In this document: piece by piece, positions 1 to 7,742 of the stretch
Layout: each line of letters starts with the position of its first letter
Position numbering within the stretch: position 1 is the stretch's first letter
Assembly: GCA_031374935.1 (NCBI GenBank)
Contig: JANMHB010000156.1
Coordinates: forward strand, 34,373-98,372
Direction of reading: 5' to 3'
Length of the DNA: 64,000 nt
Source: JACMLX01 sp031374935
Lineage (GTDB): Bacteria; Gemmatimonadota; Gemmatimonadetes; Gemmatimonadales; Gemmatimonadaceae
Translations under genes and position numbers: made by a program
Notes under the pieces: generated by a model
Told to the model about the DNA's origin: nothing
The model's database searches: none
The model's input: only the letters and a program-made list of their open reading frames with translations

Positions 1-8
1 AAGACGAA

Positions 9-506
9 TCACAACCCCGTGTAGGCGGCGGCGAGGACGATCGAACCAGTGTAGGTGCCGGCGGCCTGCGCAGCGGCAGGCACAACGCGCCCACCGACAA
101 AGACGAAGAGGTTCCCGGCCACCAGGTTCGTATTGACTGGCGTACCACTGGTGACGGTCAACGCCGACGCGCCAGCCGTCACGTTGGTGCCGTTCACCCG
201 AACGTCGTAGGTGTTGATCGGCATCGTATTCGCGCCGCTGCTCAACGTCGTCGGCAGCGTGAAGGTGAGGGCAACCTGGGAACCCAGATATCCCGTCAGC
301 GAGAAGCGACCACTGGTCGCGTCACTGAATGCGATCGTCTTGTTGACGCCCTGGAACACGTTGCCGAAGGCCAACGGCGCCGTTCCGGTCACGGTGATCG
401 GCGTGACAACGGTTGCAGTGGCTGCAATCGATGCCGACTGGCCCTGCGCCGCACCAGCGGCAGCGACCAGCGCGATCAGCGCGGTGAGGTGGCGGATGGA
501 TGCCAT
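9..506 (-). CDS. Secreted DUF4402-like protein (copy 1)
   Basis: This 165-residue protein starts with a Sec signal peptide (residues 1-23, hydrophobic core after R5). The mature part is rich in Thr, Val, Gly and Ala and carries the pattern ATATVVTPITVTG, LAFGNVFQG and a C-terminal GTYTGSIVLAAAYTG. That matches my memory of DUF4402, a surface or secreted beta-sandwich family of unknown role. A GGAGA ribosome site lies 9 bases before the ATG. It follows its paralogue (520-1017) after 13 bases, so the two are probably co-transcribed. No catalytic residues or cysteines are visible; a structural or adhesive role is only an inference. Confidence 0.72.
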   Translation of the reverse strand: MASIRHLTALIALVAAAGAAQGQSASIAATATVVTPITVTGTAPLAFGNVFQGVNKTIAFSDATSGRFSLTGYLGSQVALTFTLPTTLSSGANTMPINTYDVRVNGTNVTAGASALTVTSGTPVNTNLVAGNLFVFVGGRVVPAAAQAAGTYTGSIVLAAAYTGL

Positions 507-519
507 GGCTCAGATCTCC

Positions 520-1017
520 TTAGAGGCCGGTGTACGCGGCAGCCAGCACCACACTGCCAGTGTACGAGCCGGCGGCCTGCGCCACGGCTGGCACCACTCG
601 ACCACCGACGAACAGGAACAGGTTGCCCGACGCGGCCAGATTGCTGTTCACCGGAACACCACTGGTGACGGTCAGCGCCGTGGCGCCTGCGGTGACGTTG
701 GTCGTGTTGGAGCGGATATCCCACGAATCGATTGACAGGTTGTCAGCACCGTTGACGAGGTTGCTCGGCAGCGTGAAGGTCATCGCGACCTGCGAGGTGC
801 CGAAGCCGGTGATGCTGAAACGGCCGCTGGCCGCGTCACTGAACGGGACCGTCTTGTTGACGCCCTGGAACACGTTGCCGAAGGCAAGGTTGGCACCGCC
901 GGTGACAACCAGCGGGGTCACGACGGTGGCCGTGGCCGACACCGTGGCCGACTGGCCATGAGCCAGCGCGGGTACCGATAGGATGGCGGCGAAGGCCGCG
1001 AGTCGAGCAATTCGCAT
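520..1017 (-). CDS. Secreted DUF4402-like protein (copy 2)
   Basis: This is a 165-residue paralogue of the downstream gene and shares the signal-peptide layout (MRIARLAAFAAILSVPALAHG), the ATATVVTPLVVTGG start of the mature domain, the FGNVFQGVNKT segment and the VVPAVAQAAGSYTGSVVLAA end. A longer reading from 1059 is possible, but the MRIAR start gives a normal signal peptide. No clear Shine-Dalgarno precedes it. It is probably the first gene of a two-gene unit, with the promoter in the 1018-1453 gap. Secreted beta-rich fold is expected from the family; the function is unknown. Confidence 0.7.
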   Translation of the reverse strand: MRIARLAAFAAILSVPALAHGQSATVSATATVVTPLVVTGGANLAFGNVFQGVNKTVPFSDAASGRFSITGFGTSQVAMTFTLPSNLVNGADNLSIDSWDIRSNTTNVTAGATALTVTSGVPVNSNLAASGNLFLFVGGRVVPAVAQAAGSYTGSVVLAAAYTGL

Positions 1018-1453
1018 ACTGGTCCGGGAGTGGGCGGGAAAGTGGCGCGGCCACCACACCGCCCGGTGCGCCAGCCGCGGCGACTCGGCAACTTCGACCG
1101 AGTCTCAGCGTTCCCTTCCATATCGCGGATCGTGCCAGCGGCAAAACGAACCGGCTCTGTCAAAAATTATGACAGAGCCGGAGAATTCCTTGCCTGGAAG
1201 CTCGAGTGTGCAATGAATACCACAGCCAGCTTTATGTCAGGTAACCGTTTGCACCACAACGGGTTGAACTGGCGACAGGGGTCCCGTCCATCGAACTGCT
1301 GCTCAGGACGGTCGACCATCCGAGCTCAGGCACAGCGCTGGCGTTGTGCAACCTCGGTTGCGACCTGCGGTACGGAACGCGTGTGACCAGACAGCGCAGT
1401 GCACCGGTTCAGCCGATGCGCCGCTCCACGGCAGGCGGCGTGCGCTGCGGCGG
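1018..1453. other. Intergenic region between DUF4402 pair and pntB
   Basis: This 436-base stretch holds no convincing gene. It contains the 11-bp perfect inverted repeat at 1151-1181 and, further right, shorter complementary arms (CCGTCC/GGACGG near 1286-1313). Both flanking genes are on the minus strand, so it must hold the pntB 3' end signals and the promoter of the DUF4402 pair; I could not pick out a good -35/-10 pair. Confidence 0.5.
1151..1181. repeat. 11-bp perfect inverted repeat (hairpin or operator)
   Basis: CCGGCTCTGTC and its exact complement GACAGAGCCGG flank a 9-base A/T-rich loop (1162-1170). On the minus strand the stem is followed by TTCGTTTTG, which is only weakly T-rich, so it may be a terminator for pntB read-through, about 270 bases downstream of the pntB stop. 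It could instead be a regulatory hairpin or operator 134 bases upstream of the DUF4402 pair. Confidence 0.55.
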
Positions 1454-2845
1454 CTACTCGAGCGTCTTCACTTCGCCGATCAGCTTCGTCAGGCTGGCTT
1501 TCGCGTCGCCGAAGAGCATGCTGGTGCGCTCGTCGTAGAACAACTCGTTCTCGATGCCGGCAAAGCCGGCCGACATGCCGCGCTTCATCACGATGATGTG
1601 CCGGGCATCGGTGACGTTGAGAATCGGCATCCCGAAAATCGGCGACGACGGATCGTTCTTCGCGGCGGGATTCACGACGTCGTTGGCACCGATCACCAGC
1701 GCCACGTCGGCATTCGCGAAGTCGGCGTTGATCTCGTCCATGTCGTACATGCGATCGTACGGCACGTTGGCCTCGGCCAGCAGCACATTCATGTGGCCCG
1801 GCATGCGACCCGCGACCGGGTGAATCGCATACTTCACTTCCCCACCCTTTTTCTCGATCAACTCCGCGAGTTCACGCAACGCGTGTTGACTCTGCGCCAC
1901 CGCCATGCCGTAGCCGGGAACCACGATCACCTTCGAGGCATAGCCGAGCTGCACGGCTGCATCTTCGGCGGAAATGCTGCGCACGGCCAGTCCAGCCGAC
2001 GATTTGGCCGTGACTGCCCCGGCGGCGCTGCCGAAGGCGCCGAAGAGCACATTCCCGAAGCTCCGGTTCATCGCCTTCGACATGATGATCGACAGAATGA
2101 ACCCCGAGGCTCCATCGAGGGCGCCACAGATGATCAACACGTTGTTGCCGATGGCGAAACCGGTGGCCGCCGCGGCCAGCCCGGCATACGAATTCAGCAA
2201 CGACACCACCACCGGCATGTCCGCACCGCCGATCGGCAGCACCATCGTGATGCCGATGACGAATGCGATGCCGATCATCGTGAAGAACACGGCCTGGTTC
2301 GTGGAGTCGAACAGCAGGTAGCCGAAGCACCCGATGGCCAACGCGAACAGCAGCAGATTGACCACGTTCTGCCCGCGAAACGTCACTGGACGACCGGTGA
2401 TGATCTCCTGCAACTTGCCGAACGCCATGAAGCTGCCGGTCACCGTCAGGCTGCCGAACAGCACCTCGAAGCCGAGGGCGGCCATCTTCGCTGCGCCGAT
2501 CGGGATGCCGCTGTGCTGCGCATGCCAGAATTCCGCCACGCCCACAAGGGTGGCAGCCAGTGCGCCGAACATGTGGCTGAAGGCAATCCGCTGTGGCATC
2601 GCCGTCATCGGCACGAACTTGCCCAGTGGATAGCCGATGATCGACCCGATGATCAGGCCGGCGATGATCCACTGATAGGTGAGGATGTCCTGATGCCAGA
2701 GCGTACCGACGATCGCGAGCAGCATGCCGATCGCCGCCATCTGCATGCCGCGCTGTGCCTCGGCCGGCTTCGTCAGTCCGCGCAGGCCGAGGATGAACAG
2801 CACCGACGCCGCCAGATAGCAGCCCTGCATGAAAAGCTCACGCAT
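1454..2845 (-). CDS. pntB: NAD(P) transhydrogenase subunit beta
   Basis: PntB holds the second half of the transmembrane proton channel plus the NADP(H)-binding domain dIII. The 463 residues match the usual length. An N-terminal run of membrane helices (for example ASVLFILGLRGL, then MQMAAIGMLLAIVGTL) is followed by the soluble domain with the NADP site: VIVVPGYGMAVAQ, YAIHPVAGRMPGHMNVLLAEA and VALVIGANDVVNPAA. The ATG at 2845 overlaps the pntAB stop by 8 bases and has a GGGAAG-like ribosome site; ATG 2830 is an alternative. It is the last gene of pntAA-pntAB-pntB. The enzyme couples hydride transfer from NADH to NADP+ with proton entry, supplying NADPH for biosynthesis. Confidence 0.96.
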   Translation of the reverse strand: MRELFMQGCYLAASVLFILGLRGLTKPAEAQRGMQMAAIGMLLAIVGTLWHQDILTYQWIIAGLIIGSIIGYPLGKFVPMTAMPQRIAFSHMFGALAATLVGVAEFWHAQHSGIPIGAAKMAALGFEVLFGSLTVTGSFMAFGKLQEIITGRPVTFRGQNVVNLLLFALAIGCFGYLLFDSTNQAVFFTMIGIAFVIGITMVLPIGGADMPVVVSLLNSYAGLAAAATGFAIGNNVLIICGALDGASGFILSIIMSKAMNRSFGNVLFGAFGSAAGAVTAKSSAGLAVRSISAEDAAVQLGYASKVIVVPGYGMAVAQSQHALRELAELIEKKGGEVKYAIHPVAGRMPGHMNVLLAEANVPYDRMYDMDEINADFANADVALVIGANDVVNPAAKNDPSSPIFGMPILNVTDARHIIVMKRGMSAGFAGIENELFYDERTSMLFGDAKASLTKLIGEVKTLE

Positions 2846-3164
2846 GCGGCTTCCCGTCCGGCCCGTGAGCCGGCTTCTCCGTGCGCTTGAACATGCCCAG
2901 CATGCGATCGGTGATGATGAACCCACCCACCACATTGGTGGTGGCGCAGATCACCGCGATGAAGCCGAGTATGGTCGAGACGGTGCCGAACTTTCCCCCG
3001 GCAGCCACCAGCGAGCCCACCAGCGAAATGCCGGAGATCGCGTTGGTGGCCGACATCAGAGGCGTGTGCAACAGCGGAGGCACCCGCGTGATCAGCAGAT
3101 AGCCGACGAAGCCTGCCAACACGAAGACGTACAGCGAGATGATGAAGTTGCCAGTCATGTCCAA
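2838..3164 (-). CDS. pntAB: NAD(P) transhydrogenase subunit alpha, membrane part
   Basis: This 108-residue protein consists of about three membrane helices (FIISLYVFVLAGFVGYLLI, ISGISLVGSLVAAG, ILGFIAVICATTNVVGGFII) ending in a charged tail. It matches the separate PntA2 subunit found in organisms with a three-gene transhydrogenase, such as Rhodospirillum, where E. coli has a fused PntA. The conserved SATNAISGI segment is part of the proton-channel domain. It lies 17 bases after pntAA and overlaps pntB by 8 bases, indicating translational coupling and a stoichiometric complex. Confidence 0.95.
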   Translation of the reverse strand: MDMTGNFIISLYVFVLAGFVGYLLITRVPPLLHTPLMSATNAISGISLVGSLVAAGGKFGTVSTILGFIAVICATTNVVGGFIITDRMLGMFKRTEKPAHGPDGKPHA

Positions 3165-3181
3165 TCCGATCGTGGTAAGGC

Positions 3182-4297
3182 TCAGCGCAGGCGAATCTGG
3201 CCGGCATGTGTGACGAGCATCGCGCCCGTGATCTCGTCGTCCGGATCGATGACGAGCGTGGTGCCATCCTTCGAGGTGAGGTGCTGCAGGAGCGTGAGGA
3301 CGTTGCGACCGAACATCTGCGACGCGTGAAGCGGCTGCGTTGCCGGCAGATTGCGCGGCCCCATGATCGTCACACCGTTGACCACGACGTCCGCGCCATA
3401 CTCGGTGAGCTCACAGTTTCCGCCAGTCTCCGCCGCCAGATCCACGATCACCGCGCCCGGCTTCATGCGGTGGACCATCTCGGCGGTGATCAGGCGCGGC
3501 GCGGCCCGGCCCGGAATGGCGGCCGTGGTGATCACCAGATCCTGCGAGACGATATGAGCGCCAATGGTTTGCAGCGTGCGGGCCGCCTCATCCTGCGACT
3601 GCGCCTTGGCGTAGCCACCGCGATCTTCCGCAGCGGCGGATACCACGTCGGACGTGACGAACGTCGCGCCGAGCGACTGTACCTGTTCGGCCGCTGCCGG
3701 TCGAACATCGAACGCGCTGACGACGGCGCCCAGGCGGCGCGCCGTGGCAATGGCCTGCAAGCCAGCCACACCAGCACCGATCACGAATGCCTTGCCTGGT
3801 GTCAGTGACCCGGCGGCCGTCGTCATCATCGGCAGCAACCGTGGCATCGCGGCGGCACCCAGCAGCACGGCCTTGTACCCGGCCACCGTTGCCTGTGAGC
3901 TGAGCACATCCATCGACTGCGCGCGAGTGATTCTCGGAACCCGTTCGAGCGCCAAGGTGCTCACACGCTGCGCCGCGAGACCATCGACCAGGTCACCCGC
4001 GGACTGCGCCTGCAGCAGGCAGATCAGCGTCACCTCCGCAGCGAAGAGCGACAACTCCTCCGGCAGCGGGCGTTGCACCTTGGCAATCACATCGGCACCG
4101 GCCACCGCGTCGGCGGGTGTCCTGGCGATGGACGCACCGGCAGCCAGATACGCGTCATCGGTATGGAATGCGCGGGCGCCCGCGCCGCTCTGGACGACGA
4201 CGGTGGAACCAGCCTTTACCAGCTTTGCAACGTTCTCCGGCACCAAGGCGACTCGCTGCTCGCCTGCGGCACACTCGGTCAACACGGAAATACGCAT
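3182..4297 (-). CDS. pntAA: NAD(P) transhydrogenase subunit alpha, NAD-binding part
   Basis: This 371-residue soluble subunit (domain dI) binds NAD(H). It begins with the AlaDH/PNT N-terminal fold (GEQRVALVPENVAKLVKAG), contains the loop RITRAQSMDVLSSQA, and a Rossmann motif GAGVAG at residues 174-179 with the acidic end FDVR. ATG 4297 (MRISVLTE) fits the family; an upstream in-frame start would add 11 unlikely residues. It heads the operon; the 144-base gap up to the next minus-strand gene presumably holds the promoter. Confidence 0.95.
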   Translation of the reverse strand: MRISVLTECAAGEQRVALVPENVAKLVKAGSTVVVQSGAGARAFHTDDAYLAAGASIARTPADAVAGADVIAKVQRPLPEELSLFAAEVTLICLLQAQSAGDLVDGLAAQRVSTLALERVPRITRAQSMDVLSSQATVAGYKAVLLGAAAMPRLLPMMTTAAGSLTPGKAFVIGAGVAGLQAIATARRLGAVVSAFDVRPAAAEQVQSLGATFVTSDVVSAAAEDRGGYAKAQSQDEAARTLQTIGAHIVSQDLVITTAAIPGRAAPRLITAEMVHRMKPGAVIVDLAAETGGNCELTEYGADVVVNGVTIMGPRNLPATQPLHASQMFGRNVLTLLQHLTSKDGTTLVIDPDDEITGAMLVTHAGQIRLR

Positions 4298-4440
4298 GGA
4301 TTGAGTCGGAATGAAGCAGCAGAACCACACAAAATACGACGTTCCGTGACCGCACGCTGCATGACAGCATGCCGAGTTTTGGTTCGAAACGGTACCGGGA
4401 GAAAGACTGCGGCCGGTCGGTGGCTCGACGAGTGGAACGG

Positions 4441-5142
4441 TCAGCGGCGAAAGTCATCCAACTCGTGCACGCGACCGTCGAGCGGCTCGGCGGCGAGGTC
4501 CACCAGAATCCGGGCCAGCGCCGAGCCGGTGACCGATGCCAGCTTCGCCGCACGACGTCGCGCGCCAACCATCCGGAGCACCGCGCAGAGCGCATCGCCC
4601 GAGAGTGCCCCCAACCGTTCGAGGGGACGTGCCTCCCCTCGATCATCACCGGTCACGAAGCTTGGTCGGACCACCGTGAACGGATTCGGTCCTTCCACCA
4701 GTGCGGACTCGACATGAGCGCGGACGCGAAGATACTCGTTCCCACTCGACGAAGCACCGAGCGCGGAGAGGTACACCAGACCGGCGGCGGGCGTTGCGTG
4801 GCGGGCCGCAGTGACTGCGAGCATGGTGAGTCCCTGGTCGATCGAACCCTGTGAGGCATCCGGCCCGCCCGAAGCTCGCGCGGCCCGGGCACGCGCGGCG
4901 GTGGTACCGAGCAGCAGGAACAGGCGCTCGGGTGATTCGGCTTCGAGCATCCGGTACCATCCCTCGGCTATCCATGGCGTGCGGAGCACCCGTGCACCGA
5001 GTCCAACCAGTTCGGCGGCGGCGCGATCGCCGGAGGGACTGTCCGGTCGGACATGTGCAACCACTTCATGCCCGGCGCGGACGGCAGCGCTGGCAACGTG
5101 ACGCCCCACATATCCGGTTGCACCCGCGATCAGCATCTTCAT
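4441..5142 (-). CDS. NAD(P)-binding atypical SDR/NmrA-like protein
   Basis: The 233-residue product starts with a Rossmann motif GATGYVGRHVASAAVRAG (residues 6 onward from MKMLIAG) typical of NAD(P)H-binding epimerase-like or NmrA-type atypical short-chain dehydrogenases. Later segments LVYLSALGASSSGNEYLRVR and FTVVRPSFVTGDDRGE match the family's Ser-Tyr/Lys and PSFVxG regions, although the classical YxxxK is YLRVR, so catalysis is doubtful. ATG 5142 starts 4 bases after the stop of the upstream esterase gene, suggesting a two-gene operon. Related proteins bind quinone or flavin cofactors; substrate is unknown. Confidence 0.75.
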   Translation of the reverse strand: MKMLIAGATGYVGRHVASAAVRAGHEVVAHVRPDSPSGDRAAAELVGLGARVLRTPWIAEGWYRMLEAESPERLFLLLGTTAARARAARASGGPDASQGSIDQGLTMLAVTAARHATPAAGLVYLSALGASSSGNEYLRVRAHVESALVEGPNPFTVVRPSFVTGDDRGEARPLERLGALSGDALCAVLRMVGARRRAAKLASVTGSALARILVDLAAEPLDGRVHELDDFRR

Positions 5143-5146
5143 TGGC

Positions 5147-6079
5147 TTACGACGCCCGATCGGCGGCATCCGTCAGCGGGTGTGCAGGTGCGCCCGCGAA
5201 CCGCGCCAGCCACGCAGCAGTCAAAGCCCACACATGCTGTCGGCAATAGTCCACGGCGATCACATGTCCGCAGCCATCCACCCACTCCCTTTCCACCACG
5301 GGCGCGCCGCTGAAGAAAGAGGGGTGCACTTCGGCGAGGGCTGGAGGAATGCGATAGTCGTTCCGTGAGTGGATCAGCAGTGTCGGAGACTGCACATCGG
5401 CGGCCGCCAGGCGTGCATCCTGTGCCACCGCCACCAGGTCGCGAACACACCGCGGAGGGGCTGCGCCGTAGCCGAGTGACAGGGCACGTGCCGCGGGATC
5501 GAAGATTGACGCCTCGCGATCACCACCACGCAGGAACGGCGTCAGCAGGCTGATCACGTTGGCCAGCGGCGCCAGTCGTTCTGCCTTGGCCGGTGGCGTC
5601 AGATAGGGGGCGAGGAGCACCAAGGCTGGCAGTTCCGGATCTCGCGCCGCTTCGATCGTGGCGAGTGCGCCACCCATCGACAGGCCGATGAGAACGACGG
5701 AGGGGTACTCCGTCCGCAGCGCGGTGTACTCGCGGTGCACGTCGGCCCGCCACTGCGTGGCGCCACTCGACGCGAATGCCTCGAGCGTCCGGCCATGTCC
5801 GGACAGGAGCAGCGCCCGCACCGTCCATCCGTGCTCGCGATGCAGGTACTCCGCCAGGAGTCGCACGGTTTGTGGTGTATCGGCGAACCCATGGATCAGC
5901 AACGCCGCATGGGTGGCGCTCGCGCGCAAGTCGATCGGCTCAGCGCCCGGGATGATGCCAGAGGGCCCAACCGGGAGGCGCGCCACATCCGCCGCCCGCG
6001 TCCGGGCACGCCGCCACACGTACGCGCCGGCATGCGCCAGCGCGGCAGAGCTGAGAGCGATCGTGAGCACTGTGAGCAT
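5147..6079 (-). CDS. Alpha/beta hydrolase (carboxylesterase/lipase-like)
   Basis: A 310-residue alpha/beta hydrolase with an N-terminal membrane anchor or uncleaved signal (residues 1-22). HGFADTP supplies the oxyanion region near residue 63; the nucleophile elbow GLSMGG places Ser134; the acid is probably Asp241 (HSRNDYRIP) and the base His272 (DGCGHVIAVD). The pattern resembles bacterial carboxylesterases and monoacylglycerol lipases of the Est30/YvaK type. It is the first gene of a pair with the NAD(P)-binding protein just downstream. Physiological substrate unknown. Confidence 0.82.
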   Translation of the reverse strand: MLTVLTIALSSAALAHAGAYVWRRARTRAADVARLPVGPSGIIPGAEPIDLRASATHAALLIHGFADTPQTVRLLAEYLHREHGWTVRALLLSGHGRTLEAFASSGATQWRADVHREYTALRTEYPSVVLIGLSMGGALATIEAARDPELPALVLLAPYLTPPAKAERLAPLANVISLLTPFLRGGDREASIFDPAARALSLGYGAAPPRCVRDLVAVAQDARLAAADVQSPTLLIHSRNDYRIPPALAEVHPSFFSGAPVVEREWVDGCGHVIAVDYCRQHVWALTAAWLARFAGAPAHPLTDAADRAS

Positions 6080-6496
6080 GCGGGTCAGCGGGGCTGGCGC
6101 TCTGATGCGTCGTTCTCCCCCGTCGATGCCACCTCCCCGAATGCGTCGGTCATGTCAGGTCGTGATCCTGTGGGGGGCACCGCGCAGAGGAACGAGCGCA
6201 GCCGATGAGGGATTGCTCACCGTGCGAAGATATGTACTCCTCAATAACTTGCGGCAGGGATTCCGCTCAGTCTGATGCCCCAGCGCAACAGCTCGAGCTG
6301 CGTCACGCTGTCGACCACTGCCACGCGACGCTGCGTGCGAGGGATTTCAGGCGATGCAAGTCAATACGGTGCAAGTGGTTACACTGTTCTTGCCCCGAGG
6401 CACGTGGGTGTGTTTTATGGACGAGCTTGGTTGGCGTGTATGTTGCCACCGCTCTGATCCATAGAGCTGGCAGACTATCCCACCGAACGCCTTCGT
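6080..6496. other. Divergent intergenic region
   Basis: 417 bases separate the minus-strand esterase from the plus-strand hydrogenase-like gene. No credible gene or known RNA motif is visible. A 12-bp palindrome CAGCTCGAGCTG lies at 6289-6300. A weak promoter candidate for the rightward gene is TTGCCC at 6390-6395, a 17-base spacer, and TTTTAT at 6413-6418. Confidence 0.4.
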
Positions 6497-7672
6497 GTGA
6501 GCGCATCGCCCTTCTCGATTGCAATTCTTGGCAACGACGCGTTCCTCGCGGCAACGCCGGCGCTCCCCGTGCAGCTGATGCACGCGGCGCTCGCAGCCGG
6601 GTTCGACGCGGTCGTTCCCGCCAGCCTCGGCGATGAGCTCGTCGCCGGCGAAACGCTGCGCATTGCCCAGCTGCGCGGTCGGCGCCCCGTCGTTCAGTGT
6701 GCCTGTCCGTTCTCGCTGACCCAACTCTGCAAGCGTGAGGCCAACCTCGGGGACGTGACGATTCCGGTCGCGCCGGCGGCGGTCGCGCTGGCGCGCGCGC
6801 TTCGGCTGGACCGGACCGAGCCACAGCACATCACCTACATCGGCGCCTGTCCGGGCGCGCAGGACCCAGCCATCGATCTGCAGGTGCTGCCCGAGGCGTT
6901 TCTGCGCGGTCTCGAACGGAAGGGACTGTCACCCGCGACGCAGCCCGACGTCTTTTCCGACCGGTTGCCCCCTGATCGACGGCGCTATCTCTCGCTGCCT
7001 GGCGGCGCACCTCGGAAGGAACTCGTCGAATCCCTGCTGCGGCGCAACGTGATCACGCTCAGCGGTGGCATGAATCCACTGCTGGCCGTCGCCGATGCGC
7101 TGTTCGACGGCGGGGTGACGATGATCGATCCGGCCGGTGCATACCATTGCTCGTGCGCGGGAAGTGACGCCAGCCGCTCGGTCGCCGATGGTCGCGCGGC
7201 GATCTCGCGGCTCGAGCCGAACCGCGCGACGGCGCCGATCTTCGAGGCACCCGCCTGGCTGGATCTGCGCCCAAGCGCACCGCCAGATACGCCGGAATCG
7301 GTTGACGACCCCACGGTCGCGGCCGGCCCGGTCCCCTTCCGCGATGCCGCTCGTCTCGAGCACACCCCACTCGCGGCTGACGCTGAACGGGCCGAGACGC
7401 CGACAGGGCAATCGGATGCGTCGCGCCGCATGTATGCGCTCGGCGTGCGCACGGCACGCAAACGTTCACCACTGGCGTCGCCGGCGATGGATGCGGCGGC
7501 GGTCATCAATGACCACATCCCGCAGACGGCGTCGGCGCTGCACGCGACGCCGATCGAGCGCGAGGTCCCGCTGGCTGATCAGCACCCAGGCTTCGCCGAC
7601 CAGCTGGTGAACCTCGCCCAGCCGGCGCGGCGTTCGACACCGCGGCTCGACGACTTGCTGCGCCGCGACTGA
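6497..7672 (+). CDS. Divergent [FeFe]-hydrogenase large-subunit-like protein
   Basis: I do not recognise a characterised orthologue. The first 225 residues follow the layout of the iron-hydrogenase C-terminal domain: LMHAALAAGFDAVVPASLGDEL (like the GFD-V-E-GAD segment), PVVQCACPFS, YIGACPGAQDP (like the YIGPC-AKK loop), LPGGAPRKELVESLL and YHCSCAGS. Cys68/70, Cys118 and Cys218/220 sit roughly where H-cluster cysteines would be, but the neighbouring Lys-Lys and Gly residues are lost and no N-terminal ferredoxin clusters are present. Residues 230-391 are Pro/Ala/Arg-rich and look disordered. The GTG start has no good ribosome site. A sensory or iron-sulfur role is inference. Confidence 0.45.
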   Translation: MSASPFSIAILGNDAFLAATPALPVQLMHAALAAGFDAVVPASLGDELVAGETLRIAQLRGRRPVVQCACPFSLTQLCKREANLGDVTIPVAPAAVALARALRLDRTEPQHITYIGACPGAQDPAIDLQVLPEAFLRGLERKGLSPATQPDVFSDRLPPDRRRYLSLPGGAPRKELVESLLRRNVITLSGGMNPLLAVADALFDGGVTMIDPAGAYHCSCAGSDASRSVADGRAAISRLEPNRATAPIFEAPAWLDLRPSAPPDTPESVDDPTVAAGPVPFRDAARLEHTPLAADAERAETPTGQSDASRRMYALGVRTARKRSPLASPAMDAAAVINDHIPQTASALHATPIEREVPLADQHPGFADQLVNLAQPARRSTPRLDDLLRRD

Positions 7673-7742
7673 TCGAGTGATCTGGCACGATTGCACCGGC
7701 GGGTCGCACCGCAGCGCGCACGCTCCGATCACATCACGCCGA

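Noticed and set aside
1346..2890. Long open frame on the plus strand opposite pntB
   Set aside because: Its product is rich in Arg, His and Gln with no domain, and it is exactly antisense to pntB; a composition artefact of GC-rich coding DNA.
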